Shown here: piece after piece, positions 26,190-33,481 of the stretch
How positions within the stretch are numbered: position 1 is the first letter of the stretch
How the letters are laid out: each line of letters opens with the position of its first letter
From: Streptomyces humidus
GTDB lineage: Bacteria > Actinomycetota > Actinomycetes > Streptomycetales > Streptomycetaceae
Assembly (NCBI RefSeq): GCF_014649655.1
Contig: NZ_BMTL01000011.1
Coordinates: forward strand, 62,001 to 126,000
Direction: 5' to 3'
DNA length: 64,000 nt
Position numbers and translations under genes: made by a program
Notes under the pieces: generated by a model
What the model saw: only the letters and a program-made list of their open reading frames with translations
Told to the model about the DNA's origin: nothing
The model's database searches: none

Positions 26190-27113
26190 ATGCGCATCTT
26201 CGTGACCGGCGCGTCCGGCTGGATCGGCTCCGCCCTCGTTCCCGAACTCGTCGAGGCGGGGCACCAGGTCGTCGGGCTCGCCCGCTCGGAGGCCTCCGCC
26301 GCCGCCCTCGCCGCCGCGGGGGCGGATGTGGTCCGTGGCACCTTGGACGACCTCGACACCCTGGGCGGCGCCGCTGCCGCGTCGGACGGCGTGGTCCACC
26401 TCGCCTTCAAGCACGACCTCGCCTTCGGCGGCGACTTCCAGGGCGCTGCCGAGGCCGACCGCCGCGCCGTCGACGCGCTCGGCGACGTGCTGGCGGGCAC
26501 CGACCGCCCCTTCGTCCTCGCCTCCGGCGTGGCCGGTCTCCAGCCGGGGCGGGTGTCGACCGAGCGGGACATGCCCCTGACCGACGGCTCGCCGGTGTCC
26601 GCCCGCTCGGAGACCGCCCTGGCGGTCCTCGCACTCGCCTCGCGGGGCGTGCGCTCGTCGGTGGTGCGGCTCTCCCCGACCTGTCACGGCGAAGGAGACG
26701 CCGGCTTCATGGCGATGCTGGTCGCCGTCGCCCGGGCCAAAGGGGTCTCCGGCTACATCGGCGACGGCGCCAACCGCTGGCCGGCCGTCCACCGCCTCGA
26801 CGCCGCACGCCTGTTCCGCCTGGCGGTCGAGCGGGCCCCCGCGGGAACGGTGCTGCACGGGGTCGCGGAGGAGGGCGTCGCGATCCGCGACATCGCCGAG
26901 GTGATCGGCCGCCACCTCGACGTGCCGTCGGCCTCCGTGGCCCCTGAGGCCGCAGCCGGGCACTTCGCCTGGCTCGGCGGTCTCCTGGGCGTCGACGTCC
27001 CGGTCTCGAACACCCTGACCCGCGAGCTGCTGGACTGGCGGCCGGTCCACCCCGGCCTCATCGAGGACCTCGACAAGGGCCACTACTTCTCCCTCCCCGA
27101 CGCCACCTCCTGA
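26190..27113 (+). CDS. NAD(P)-dependent epimerase/dehydratase-like SDR protein
   Basis: 307 aa starting at ATG 26190 (MRIFVTGASGWIGSALVPEL); an upstream in-frame ATG at 26148 would lie inside the operators and is unlikely. The Rossmann motif is GASGWIG, and the extended-SDR layout is visible: adenine-side acidic region, VVHLAFKHD, catalytic-region equivalents VLASGVAGLQ and a substrate-side VHRLDAARLFRLAVERAPAG typical of atypical extended SDRs. The usual YxxxK is replaced by a segment around ARSETALAVLALA, so classical dehydrogenase chemistry is uncertain. It is probably induced when the divergent TetR protein binds its ligand, suggesting a detoxification or ligand-modifying role. Confidence 0.88.
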   Translation: MRIFVTGASGWIGSALVPELVEAGHQVVGLARSEASAAALAAAGADVVRGTLDDLDTLGGAAAASDGVVHLAFKHDLAFGGDFQGAAEADRRAVDALGDVLAGTDRPFVLASGVAGLQPGRVSTERDMPLTDGSPVSARSETALAVLALASRGVRSSVVRLSPTCHGEGDAGFMAMLVAVARAKGVSGYIGDGANRWPAVHRLDAARLFRLAVERAPAGTVLHGVAEEGVAIRDIAEVIGRHLDVPSASVAPEAAAGHFAWLGGLLGVDVPVSNTLTRELLDWRPVHPGLIEDLDKGHYFSLPDATS

Positions 27114-27118
27114 GGGCC

Positions 27119-27143
27119 GGGGCGCCGTCCGCCCGGCGGCCCC
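27119..27143. terminator. hairpin between convergent genes
   Basis: GGGGCGCCG - TCCGCC - CGGCGGCCCC pairs with one bulged base, in the 55-base gap between the epimerase stop and the convergent Trypco1 gene stop. Confidence 0.4.
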
Positions 27144-27168
27144 ACGCGAGCCCGGGGGGCGCCCGGCT

Positions 27169-27498
27169 TCAGTTCGGCGGAGTCGGTTCGGCGCCGCTCC
27201 AGCGGAGGGTGACGTCGAGGTGCGCGCTGGCGCTCGCGCTCGTCAGGATCGCACCGAGCTTGGCGTCCAGGACGACGCCGAAGGTGACCTCCACCTCGTC
27301 GGGCCGTTGCGCGGCGCTGCGGAACTGGCCGATCACCTCGGAGGCCGCGGAGGTGATCGGCGCCAGGGCCTCCCTGAGGCCGGTCGCCGCGCTCTCCAGG
27401 CGGGAGCCCAGGCCCACGGCGCCGGTGCCGGTGCGGGTGGGCGGGGCGACGAGGACGACGGTGCCGTCGTCGAGGGTGAACTGGACGGCGTCCGGCAT
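27169..27498 (-). CDS. CU044_2847-family (trypsin-co-occurring, Trypco1-type) protein
   Basis: 109 aa. ATG at 27498 with AGGAG six bases upstream. The sequence MPDAVQFTLDDGTVVLVAPP, then a Gly-rich turn, a helix LREALAPITSAASEVIGQF, then RPDEVEVTFGVVLDAKLGAI and ASAHLDVTLRWS is the small beta-alpha-beta layout I associate with the CU044_2847 family, described in comparative studies of NTP-dependent conflict systems as a domain that co-occurs with trypsin-like proteases. Here a trypsin-like protease gene is indeed at the other end of the same operon (33482-35197). It is probably the substrate, adaptor or ligand-binding partner of that protease. Last gene of the six-gene unit. Confidence 0.75.
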   Translation of the reverse strand: MPDAVQFTLDDGTVVLVAPPTRTGTGAVGLGSRLESAATGLREALAPITSAASEVIGQFRSAAQRPDEVEVTFGVVLDAKLGAILTSASASAHLDVTLRWSGAEPTPPN

Positions 27499-27596
27499 GG
27501 CGGGCTCCTGGGTGATCCGGATCGGAACGGGAAGGGGTGAACGCGTGGGAACGCATGGGATCGAGTCGGGTCGCGACGGGTCGGGGCGGGGGTGGT

Positions 27597-28922
27597 TCAG
27601 GGCGTGCCGCACAGGGGCGGTGACGTGGAGCGTGCGCTGCCGAGCGCGGCCTGGACCTTGTCGAGTGCCTTCAGCAGCGGACCCTCCGCCGCGCCGTCCG
27701 CGTACTCCAGGACCGCTCGGTAGAAGGCGGCGGAGACGTCCGGGTCCATCGCGTCGGCGGCGCTGAAGCAGAGGGTGTACGCAGAGGTGTGGAGCATCCC
27801 GGCGATCTCGCCCTGGACGGCGTCGTCGTAGTCCTCCACCGCCACCTGCCGGTCGGCGGAGAGCGCGAAGCCGGGCCGGTTCACCCACATCCGCTGGGCC
27901 GGGGTGCTCGCCAGGTACGCGATGAACTCGTCGGCGCTCGCGTTCCCGGTGAACTTGCCGACGAAGTCCGCCGAGACCTGAAGGGTATTGCCAGGAGGCG
28001 ACACGTACAGGTACCGGCGCTTCTTCACCTGGGCCGCGTCGAAGCCCATCGCGGAGAGGGTGCCGTGGCTCAGGGAGCACGCGGGCATGTTCTTGACGGC
28101 GGCCCTGAAGCCGGTCTTGGCCGCGTCCCCGCGGGCGCCCGCGACGAGGTCCCCCCACATGGTCCACGCCCCGTGGACGGGTCCCTTGTCCCAGTGCGCG
28201 TTTCCCGACGCCCATGCCGTGTAGGCCTGTACGCCCTTCTCGGCGAGCAGGAGGTCCGCTATCCAGTCGGCGCCCGGCCAGCCGGAGGTCGGGCCGGACT
28301 CGAGCCCGAGGCACCAGGTGTAGTGGCGGGACCGGAGAGCGGCCCAGTCCGCGGGCGGCTTCGGGGTGGCGGTGGCGTCGTACCAGACGAGGCTCTTGAC
28401 GTCGGCTTTGACGGGAATGGCGTACACGTCGTCCGTGCTCTCTCCGTCCCCGCCCCCGTCCCCCTTCTGCGACCCCTGCGACCCCTGTGTCTCCGTCGTC
28501 TCCTTCGTGCCCTGGCCGTCCTTCGCGTCCTTCGTGGTGTGGTTCGTTCTGTGCATGCCGAGGCCGCGGAACGGCTGCGCGTAGTCGGCGGTGTCGACGT
28601 CGAGTTTCCGCAGCGCCCCTTCCTGCTGGTACTTGGCGATCGCCCCCACGCTGGGCAGCACCGCCAGGTCGGGTTCGGCGTCCGCGGCCACCGCCGCGTC
28701 GAGCTGCTGGGTCAGGGCGCGGGTGACCTGGGGCTCGACGTCGATGCCGGGGTGACTGCGCTCGAAGGCCTGGACGACCGCGTAGAACGCCTGGAACTCG
28801 GCGCCGGACCAGGGGACCATGATCGTCACCTTGCTGTCCGTCGGTTCGCCGCACGCGGCGGGCCCCAGGAGCAGCCCGAGGACCAGGGTGCAGCGTACGA
28901 GGGGGGCCGTCGGAATTCTCAT
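27597..28922 (-). CDS. solute-binding lipoprotein (family 1-like) in the protease/kinase operon
   Basis: 441 aa. ATG at 28922 overlaps the upstream stop as ATGA. A lipoprotein signal ends in GPAAC with Cys24. The fold resembles extracellular solute-binding proteins: KVTIMVPWSGAEFQAFYAVV, QAFERSHPGIDVEPQVT, DLAVLPSVGAIAKYQQEGAL, KSLVWYDATATPKPPADW. A low-complexity, Thr/Gly/Lys/Asp-rich insert of roughly 40 residues (TTKDAKDGQGTKETTETQGS and beyond) sits near residue 130-170. No ABC permease or ATPase is encoded nearby, so the protein is more likely a sensor that presents a ligand to the membrane protein of the same operon than part of an importer. Confidence 0.85.
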   Translation of the reverse strand: MRIPTAPLVRCTLVLGLLLGPAACGEPTDSKVTIMVPWSGAEFQAFYAVVQAFERSHPGIDVEPQVTRALTQQLDAAVAADAEPDLAVLPSVGAIAKYQQEGALRKLDVDTADYAQPFRGLGMHRTNHTTKDAKDGQGTKETTETQGSQGSQKGDGGGDGESTDDVYAIPVKADVKSLVWYDATATPKPPADWAALRSRHYTWCLGLESGPTSGWPGADWIADLLLAEKGVQAYTAWASGNAHWDKGPVHGAWTMWGDLVAGARGDAAKTGFRAAVKNMPACSLSHGTLSAMGFDAAQVKKRRYLYVSPPGNTLQVSADFVGKFTGNASADEFIAYLASTPAQRMWVNRPGFALSADRQVAVEDYDDAVQGEIAGMLHTSAYTLCFSAADAMDPDVSAAFYRAVLEYADGAAEGPLLKALDKVQAALGSARSTSPPLCGTP

Positions 28923-29776
28923 GAGCGGGGGAACCTGTATTCCGCGAGACGGGGACGGTAGGCCAGATACGTCAGCGCGCCGGCGGCGGCGAGGACGGGC
29001 AGGGTGATCGCCACGTCGAGCGGGCGGAGCACGCACATCAGGACGCAGACCGACGCGGTGGCCAGCAGGGCGAGGACGAGCGCCGGGCTGGGATAGCGCC
29101 GGAAGCGCCGGGCGACGATGCGGCAGGTCGCGCAGACCAGCAGCAGCATGACCGCCGACGGCGCCATGAACAGCGGCCACAGCAGACGGCGGTCGCGCCA
29201 GTCCGACTCGAGCTGGACCCGCTTGGCGTCGCTCTCCACCCGCTGGAGGTCCAGGAGCGACTGTTCGAGGCCGCCGGTGAACGGGACGTCCTGTCTCCCC
29301 TGGTGTTCTCGTGCGGCGTGCAGCGCCTCGCCGACCTTGCCGACGGCCGGGGCCCCGTCGAGAACCGCCGCGTCGGCCAGCTGCACGCTGGTGGCCAACT
29401 GGCCCTGGACGAACTGGATATGGCTCAGTCCCCGCTTCCCGGCCCCGTTGCCCTCCGTCGCCGAGGTGAGATGGGAGCTGATGCGGGCCGCGGCGTTGGC
29501 GAAGTCGGCGCCGACGCCGGTCAGGGAGATCGACACGGGGTCGTCGATCCGGGAGACGGCTTCGAGCGCGGCCCTCGCTCTTGTGGCCTGCTCGTGCGCC
29601 TGCCGGATGTCGTCCACCGCCTCCTGCGTGCGTTCGGACGCGGCGATCTGCGCTTCGGCCCGGTCCGCCGCCACCAGGCACAGCAGCGTCGTCACGGCCA
29701 GCACGCCCAGCACCCCCGCCCTGAGCCGGCGCAGCACCACGACCGGATGGGAATCGCGCAGCCCTCGCCCGGTCAC
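28919..29776 (-). CDS. integral membrane protein with extracytoplasmic helical domain
   Basis: 285 aa. GTG at 29776 overlaps the VWA gene stop (GTGA), and its own stop overlaps the lipoprotein start (ATGA). One N-terminal helix (RAGVLGVLAVTTLLCLVAAD) is followed by about 165 mostly helical, charged residues (AQIAASERTQEAVDDIRQAH, LLDLQRVESDAKRVQLESDW) and then three closely spaced helices (LWPLFMAPSAVMLLLVCA, ALVLALLATASVCVLMCVL, ITLPVLAAAGALTYLAY). The topology resembles receptor-like proteins with a periplasmic four-helix sensor domain. I do not recognise the family; its position suggests a membrane platform linking the lipoprotein outside with the VWA/kinase proteins inside. Confidence 0.75.
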   Translation of the reverse strand: MTGRGLRDSHPVVVLRRLRAGVLGVLAVTTLLCLVAADRAEAQIAASERTQEAVDDIRQAHEQATRARAALEAVSRIDDPVSISLTGVGADFANAAARISSHLTSATEGNGAGKRGLSHIQFVQGQLATSVQLADAAVLDGAPAVGKVGEALHAAREHQGRQDVPFTGGLEQSLLDLQRVESDAKRVQLESDWRDRRLLWPLFMAPSAVMLLLVCATCRIVARRFRRYPSPALVLALLATASVCVLMCVLRPLDVAITLPVLAAAGALTYLAYRPRLAEYRFPRS

Positions 29777-31254
29777 AGGGCGTCCATCGGTTCGTCGGCC
29801 GTGCCCGCGTCCCCGAACCGGTGCCCGCACTCCTCGCAGTACTTGGCCGTCGGCGACGTGGACGTCGTACGGCACCGCGGGCACACGCGGGGAGACCCGG
29901 CGTTCCGGGGAGACCCGGCGTCCTGGGGCGGCAGGTCGTGCGGCTCGGCGAGCCGTCTCGCCGTCTTGGTCGAGTCGACGCCGATCCCCAGGATCCGGCC
30001 CCGGGCGACGTCCCGCCGCACCTGCGGCCGGCCGTCGGGTCCGTCGACGGCGACCGCGCGCAGCGAGCCCAGGCGCGCGGAGTCCCGGAGGGATTCCGCG
30101 AGGCCGAGTGCGAGGCGCAGTTCACGGTCGGCGCGTTCGAGGTCGCCGCGCAGATGGGCGTCCGCACAGGCGCGCATGGCCATGCCGAGTTCGCGTTCGT
30201 TCTCGACCCGGGTCAGGTCGGGGGAGCGGGCGATGCCGAAGCCGGGCGTCGAGCGACGGCGCACGACCATGGCCGCGCTCTCGGCGCAGGGCCCGCGGGT
30301 CCCGTCGGGGAACTCGGCGTGCAGGGTGATGCGGGCGGCGCGCAGGGTCTCGTCCACCGCCAGGCTGTGGGGGTCGACGCGCAGGGAGATCTGGTACTGG
30401 CGGCTCTCCGGGGGCCAGGAGCCGAGAGGGACGTGCGTCTCCTCGCCCCTCTGCTGACGTGCCGTCAACTCCGCTTCGACGGGGCGGGTCTGCCGGACGA
30501 ACGCGAGCTCGAAGCGGCTGTTGAGACGCAGGCCCAGATACACCCGGGGCACGACGATCCGCTGCGCCTCGCGCATCAGGCGGGTGAAGTCCCCGGCGAG
30601 GTCGGAGAGCGTGACGACGGCCTCGGCGGAACCGTGCAGCGCCTCGGTGACGCGCAGGAGTTCGGTGTAGCGCCAGTCGTCGCCCAGGCCCCTGGCGTCG
30701 CAGACGAAACGGTCGGTGCAGGACGCGAGGATCTCGCCGAGCTGCTCGGGCGTCTCGTGCTCGTCCTTGCCGTCGGTGTACAGCACCGCGTGACGCACCG
30801 TGCCGGGGGACTCCACCGAGTCGAAGAGGCCGCGGGCGCGCGCCAGCCACGTCCCGATCGCCGTTCCGCCCTCCGGGAGTTGACCGGCCACCCGGAGCTT
30901 GGCGTCCTCCCGGGTGCGGGCGTCGACCCGGGCCAGGCCGCCCGACGCCGGGAAGATCACGTCGGCCTCGTGGTTGCCCGCGACGACGGCCAGCAGCGTT
31001 CCGTCCCGCAGCGTGTCGATGGCCGCCCACATCGCGCGCTTCGCCTCGTCCAGCTTGTGGCCCGTCATCGACAACGAGCGGTCCATGATGAGGATCTCGG
31101 CGCTCGGGCTCTGCGCGGACGAGCCCGCGGCGGAGTCCGCCGTGACGGTGATCAGAGCGTCCGCACGTCGCTCGTCGTAGGCCAGATCCGAGGGCGCGTC
31201 CACTTCCAGGGCGAAACTGAGCCCCAACGGCGACCTGTCCCCCACCGGCATCAT
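29773..31254 (-). CDS. VWA-domain protein with C-terminal zinc ribbon
   Basis: 493 aa starting at the first of two adjacent ATGs (31254, 31251); no strong ribosome-binding site. A VWA domain occupies residues 50-240 with an intact MIDAS motif DRSLS (Asp58, Ser60, Ser62), the Thr of GGTAIGTWL and the Asp of YTDGKDEHE. A beta-rich middle domain and a helical region (RACADAHLRGDLERADREL) follow, and the end holds a zinc ribbon CPRC ... CEEC. VWA proteins next to Ser/Thr kinases occur in the ternary phospho-signalling and conflict systems described by comparative genomics. It probably binds a protein partner through the metal site and may be a kinase substrate. 75 bases separate it from the kinase gene. 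Confidence 0.88.
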   Translation of the reverse strand: MMPVGDRSPLGLSFALEVDAPSDLAYDERRADALITVTADSAAGSSAQSPSAEILIMDRSLSMTGHKLDEAKRAMWAAIDTLRDGTLLAVVAGNHEADVIFPASGGLARVDARTREDAKLRVAGQLPEGGTAIGTWLARARGLFDSVESPGTVRHAVLYTDGKDEHETPEQLGEILASCTDRFVCDARGLGDDWRYTELLRVTEALHGSAEAVVTLSDLAGDFTRLMREAQRIVVPRVYLGLRLNSRFELAFVRQTRPVEAELTARQQRGEETHVPLGSWPPESRQYQISLRVDPHSLAVDETLRAARITLHAEFPDGTRGPCAESAAMVVRRRSTPGFGIARSPDLTRVENERELGMAMRACADAHLRGDLERADRELRLALGLAESLRDSARLGSLRAVAVDGPDGRPQVRRDVARGRILGIGVDSTKTARRLAEPHDLPPQDAGSPRNAGSPRVCPRCRTTSTSPTAKYCEECGHRFGDAGTADEPMDAL

Positions 31255-31329
31255 CCGATCATGTCGCTGTGCGCGTCGCGTGTCCCTCACGGAGCGTGCA
31301 GGCGTTCTCGACGGAACGTGCAACTGAGC

Positions 31330-33474
31330 TTAGCCTGCCGGACGTTGCTCCGAAACGGGAATGACCCGTTCTGCATGCTTTCCGCGCCGTCCCCAAGTCA
31401 GCGCCGGACGCAGCTGGTTGGCCAGGTCCACCAGTGCGACGTACTCGCGCTCGGTCGGCGCGTGGTGGCGGAGTGCGCGGATCGCGTCGGAGAGCTTCAG
31501 CCGGTCGCGGGTGCGCAGGAACTCCGCGTACTGGATCTCGGCCCGGAGGGAGGCCGCCGCCGCGTCGTCAACGTCGAGGCCGGACAGGGCCGCCCGGGCC
31601 CGCGCCACGTCCTCCTCGGCCGGCGCCGCGAGGCCGCTCTCCGGGACGACCATGACGTGCAGGCGCACGGCCGCCACGCGCGCCTCGCGCTCGTAGCGGA
31701 ACTCCTCGGCCAGCTGTTCGGCGACGGCCACCGCCTTCGCGCGCTCACCGGCCGACAGCAGGACCCGGGCCAGGCCGAAGCCGGCCGCGCCGAGCGCGGG
31801 GGTGGTGTCGAAGACCATCCCGTAGTGCGAGCGGGCCAGTGCGCGGTCCCCGCGCAGCTCGGCGCACAGCCCGAGCCCGAGGGGCGGTATCAGCTCACCG
31901 GGAAGCGCCCTGCGCACCTGGCCGAGCACGACGGCGGCCCGCCTCGGACGGCCGTCGGCCAGCGCGATCAGGCCGCAGTACCAGTCGTGCAGCCAGTGCC
32001 AGTCGGGCAGGCCCGCCGCCCGCAGGTGGGCCGCGGCCGCCGTGGCGTCCTTTCCGCGCAGGGCGAGCCGGATCTCCGCCAGCGTGGCGCCGGCCGACCC
32101 GGTGACCGCCGGGTCGTCGGGGTCGGACAGCGGCGCCGGGAGGGCGGCCGCGATGTCGCCGGGATCCGGCGAGGAGAACGGCGCGGGCATCCTCAGCAGC
32201 CCCCTCCCGTCCGGCTGCGCCCCGACCCAGTGGGCCAGCGGCCGGGCCGAGCCCAGCCCACCGTGCAGCGAGCCGGCCATCGACCCGAACAGGGCCGACG
32301 GGCGCGCCACCTGACGGCGCGTCGGCGGAGCCGCCACGACCTGCCGGATGACACCGCTGAGCTGCTCCGCGAACTGCCGGGCCGACACGAACCGCCACCA
32401 CGGCCGCTCGGGGTCCGTGGCCCGCTCCAGCAGCAGGTGCAGCGAGTCGACGCCCGGTGCGGAGCGGTCCGCCCAGCGGGAGCGGCATATCTCGCGCAGG
32501 GTCATCCCCAGTCCGAACAGGTCGAAGCCGGGGGTGGGCAGCAGATGCTCCGGGTCGGACTCGGGCGGCGCGAACGGCTCCGTGTACGCCACGACCTTCC
32601 CGGTGTCCTTCGTCTGGCTGCGCACCGCGCCGAAGTCGATGAGCCGCACCCGGTCGAGCGCGCCCGCCGGGCCCTCCTCCCGGAAGCGGATGATGTTCAG
32701 CGGCTTGACGTCGCAGTGCAGCAGGCCCCGGGCATGCAGGTAGTCGAGCGCCTGGAGGACGCGGACGCCGTGCGCGAGGAGGGTCTCGAGGCGGTCGCCG
32801 TCGCGGGCCGAGAGCGGTTCGCCTGGCACGTACTCGAGGACGAGGTGCGGCCCTTCGTGCTCGTAGCCCAGGATGCGGACGATGCTGTCGTGCCGGAGCC
32901 CGACCAGGACGTCCCGTTCGTGCCGGGCGGTCTTGGCCACCGACTTGTGCAGGGCCTTGAGGACCACCCGGGTGGCGAGATTGCGGTCATGGGCCAGATA
33001 GGCGGCGCCGTACGCCCCGGAGCCGAGGACGCGCTCGACCTCGTAACGGGCGGCGATGACCAGGCCGTTGGGCTGGGCGAAGTCGTAGTGGTTGCCGCAG
33101 GCCGTGCAGAAACCCTCGATCCGGCCCGGCTCGCCGCCCTGACCGCGCCCGACGGGCAGCCCGCAGGAGGGGTGCGGGCAGAACCGGTGCTCCTCGGCGA
33201 CCGGGCCCGACGGGCTCGGCGGGCTCGGCGGGCTCGGCGGCATGTCCGGGGGCTGGTCGGAGTCGACCAGGCCGAGGCCGTACCAGGGGTCCGGCCGTAC
33301 GTGCGCCACGCCGACGCCCGCCACGACCCGCGCCGGCGGATCCGGCTCGCGGCCGGGTCCCGGCGACGCGACGTCGTCCTGCGGCAGCGGCAGCCGGTCG
33401 CAGACCGGGCAGAAGCCCTGGTCGTCGATCGGGCCGCGCCCGCAGTCGGGGCGGTTGCACAGGGGAGGGCTCAT
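31330..33474 (-). CDS. PknG-like Ser/Thr protein kinase (zinc ribbons - kinase - TPR)
   Basis: 714 aa. Two zinc-ribbon pairs precede the kinase: Cys6/Cys11 with Cys22/Cys25 and Cys99/Cys104 with Cys123/Cys126, comparable to the rubredoxin-like module of mycobacterial PknG. A Pro-rich linker lies between them. Kinase domain from about 142: Gly loop GSGAYGAAYL, Lys173 in VVLKAL, catalytic loop HCDVKPLN with Asp255, and Asp280 in IDFGAV. The catalytic loop has HCD instead of HRD, as in non-RD kinases including PknG. The C-terminal 300 residues are helical repeats of TPR type (ELRGDRALARSHYGMVFDTT). No membrane helix, so cytosolic. The protease gene ends eight bases before this start, showing tight coupling. 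Confidence 0.9.
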   Translation of the reverse strand: MSPPLCNRPDCGRGPIDDQGFCPVCDRLPLPQDDVASPGPGREPDPPARVVAGVGVAHVRPDPWYGLGLVDSDQPPDMPPSPPSPPSPSGPVAEEHRFCPHPSCGLPVGRGQGGEPGRIEGFCTACGNHYDFAQPNGLVIAARYEVERVLGSGAYGAAYLAHDRNLATRVVLKALHKSVAKTARHERDVLVGLRHDSIVRILGYEHEGPHLVLEYVPGEPLSARDGDRLETLLAHGVRVLQALDYLHARGLLHCDVKPLNIIRFREEGPAGALDRVRLIDFGAVRSQTKDTGKVVAYTEPFAPPESDPEHLLPTPGFDLFGLGMTLREICRSRWADRSAPGVDSLHLLLERATDPERPWWRFVSARQFAEQLSGVIRQVVAAPPTRRQVARPSALFGSMAGSLHGGLGSARPLAHWVGAQPDGRGLLRMPAPFSSPDPGDIAAALPAPLSDPDDPAVTGSAGATLAEIRLALRGKDATAAAAHLRAAGLPDWHWLHDWYCGLIALADGRPRRAAVVLGQVRRALPGELIPPLGLGLCAELRGDRALARSHYGMVFDTTPALGAAGFGLARVLLSAGERAKAVAVAEQLAEEFRYEREARVAAVRLHVMVVPESGLAAPAEEDVARARAALSGLDVDDAAAASLRAEIQYAEFLRTRDRLKLSDAIRALRHHAPTEREYVALVDLANQLRPALTWGRRGKHAERVIPVSEQRPAG

Positions 33475-33481
33475 CCAGCGG

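Noticed and set aside
26148..26190. Upstream ATG for the epimerase gene
   Set aside because: It would lie inside the promoter/operator region and precedes the conserved MRIFVTGASG start by 14 unconserved codons.
27597..28922. Reading the solute-binding lipoprotein as part of an ABC sugar importer
   Set aside because: No permease or ATPase genes are adjacent; all neighbours belong to the protease/kinase/VWA unit.
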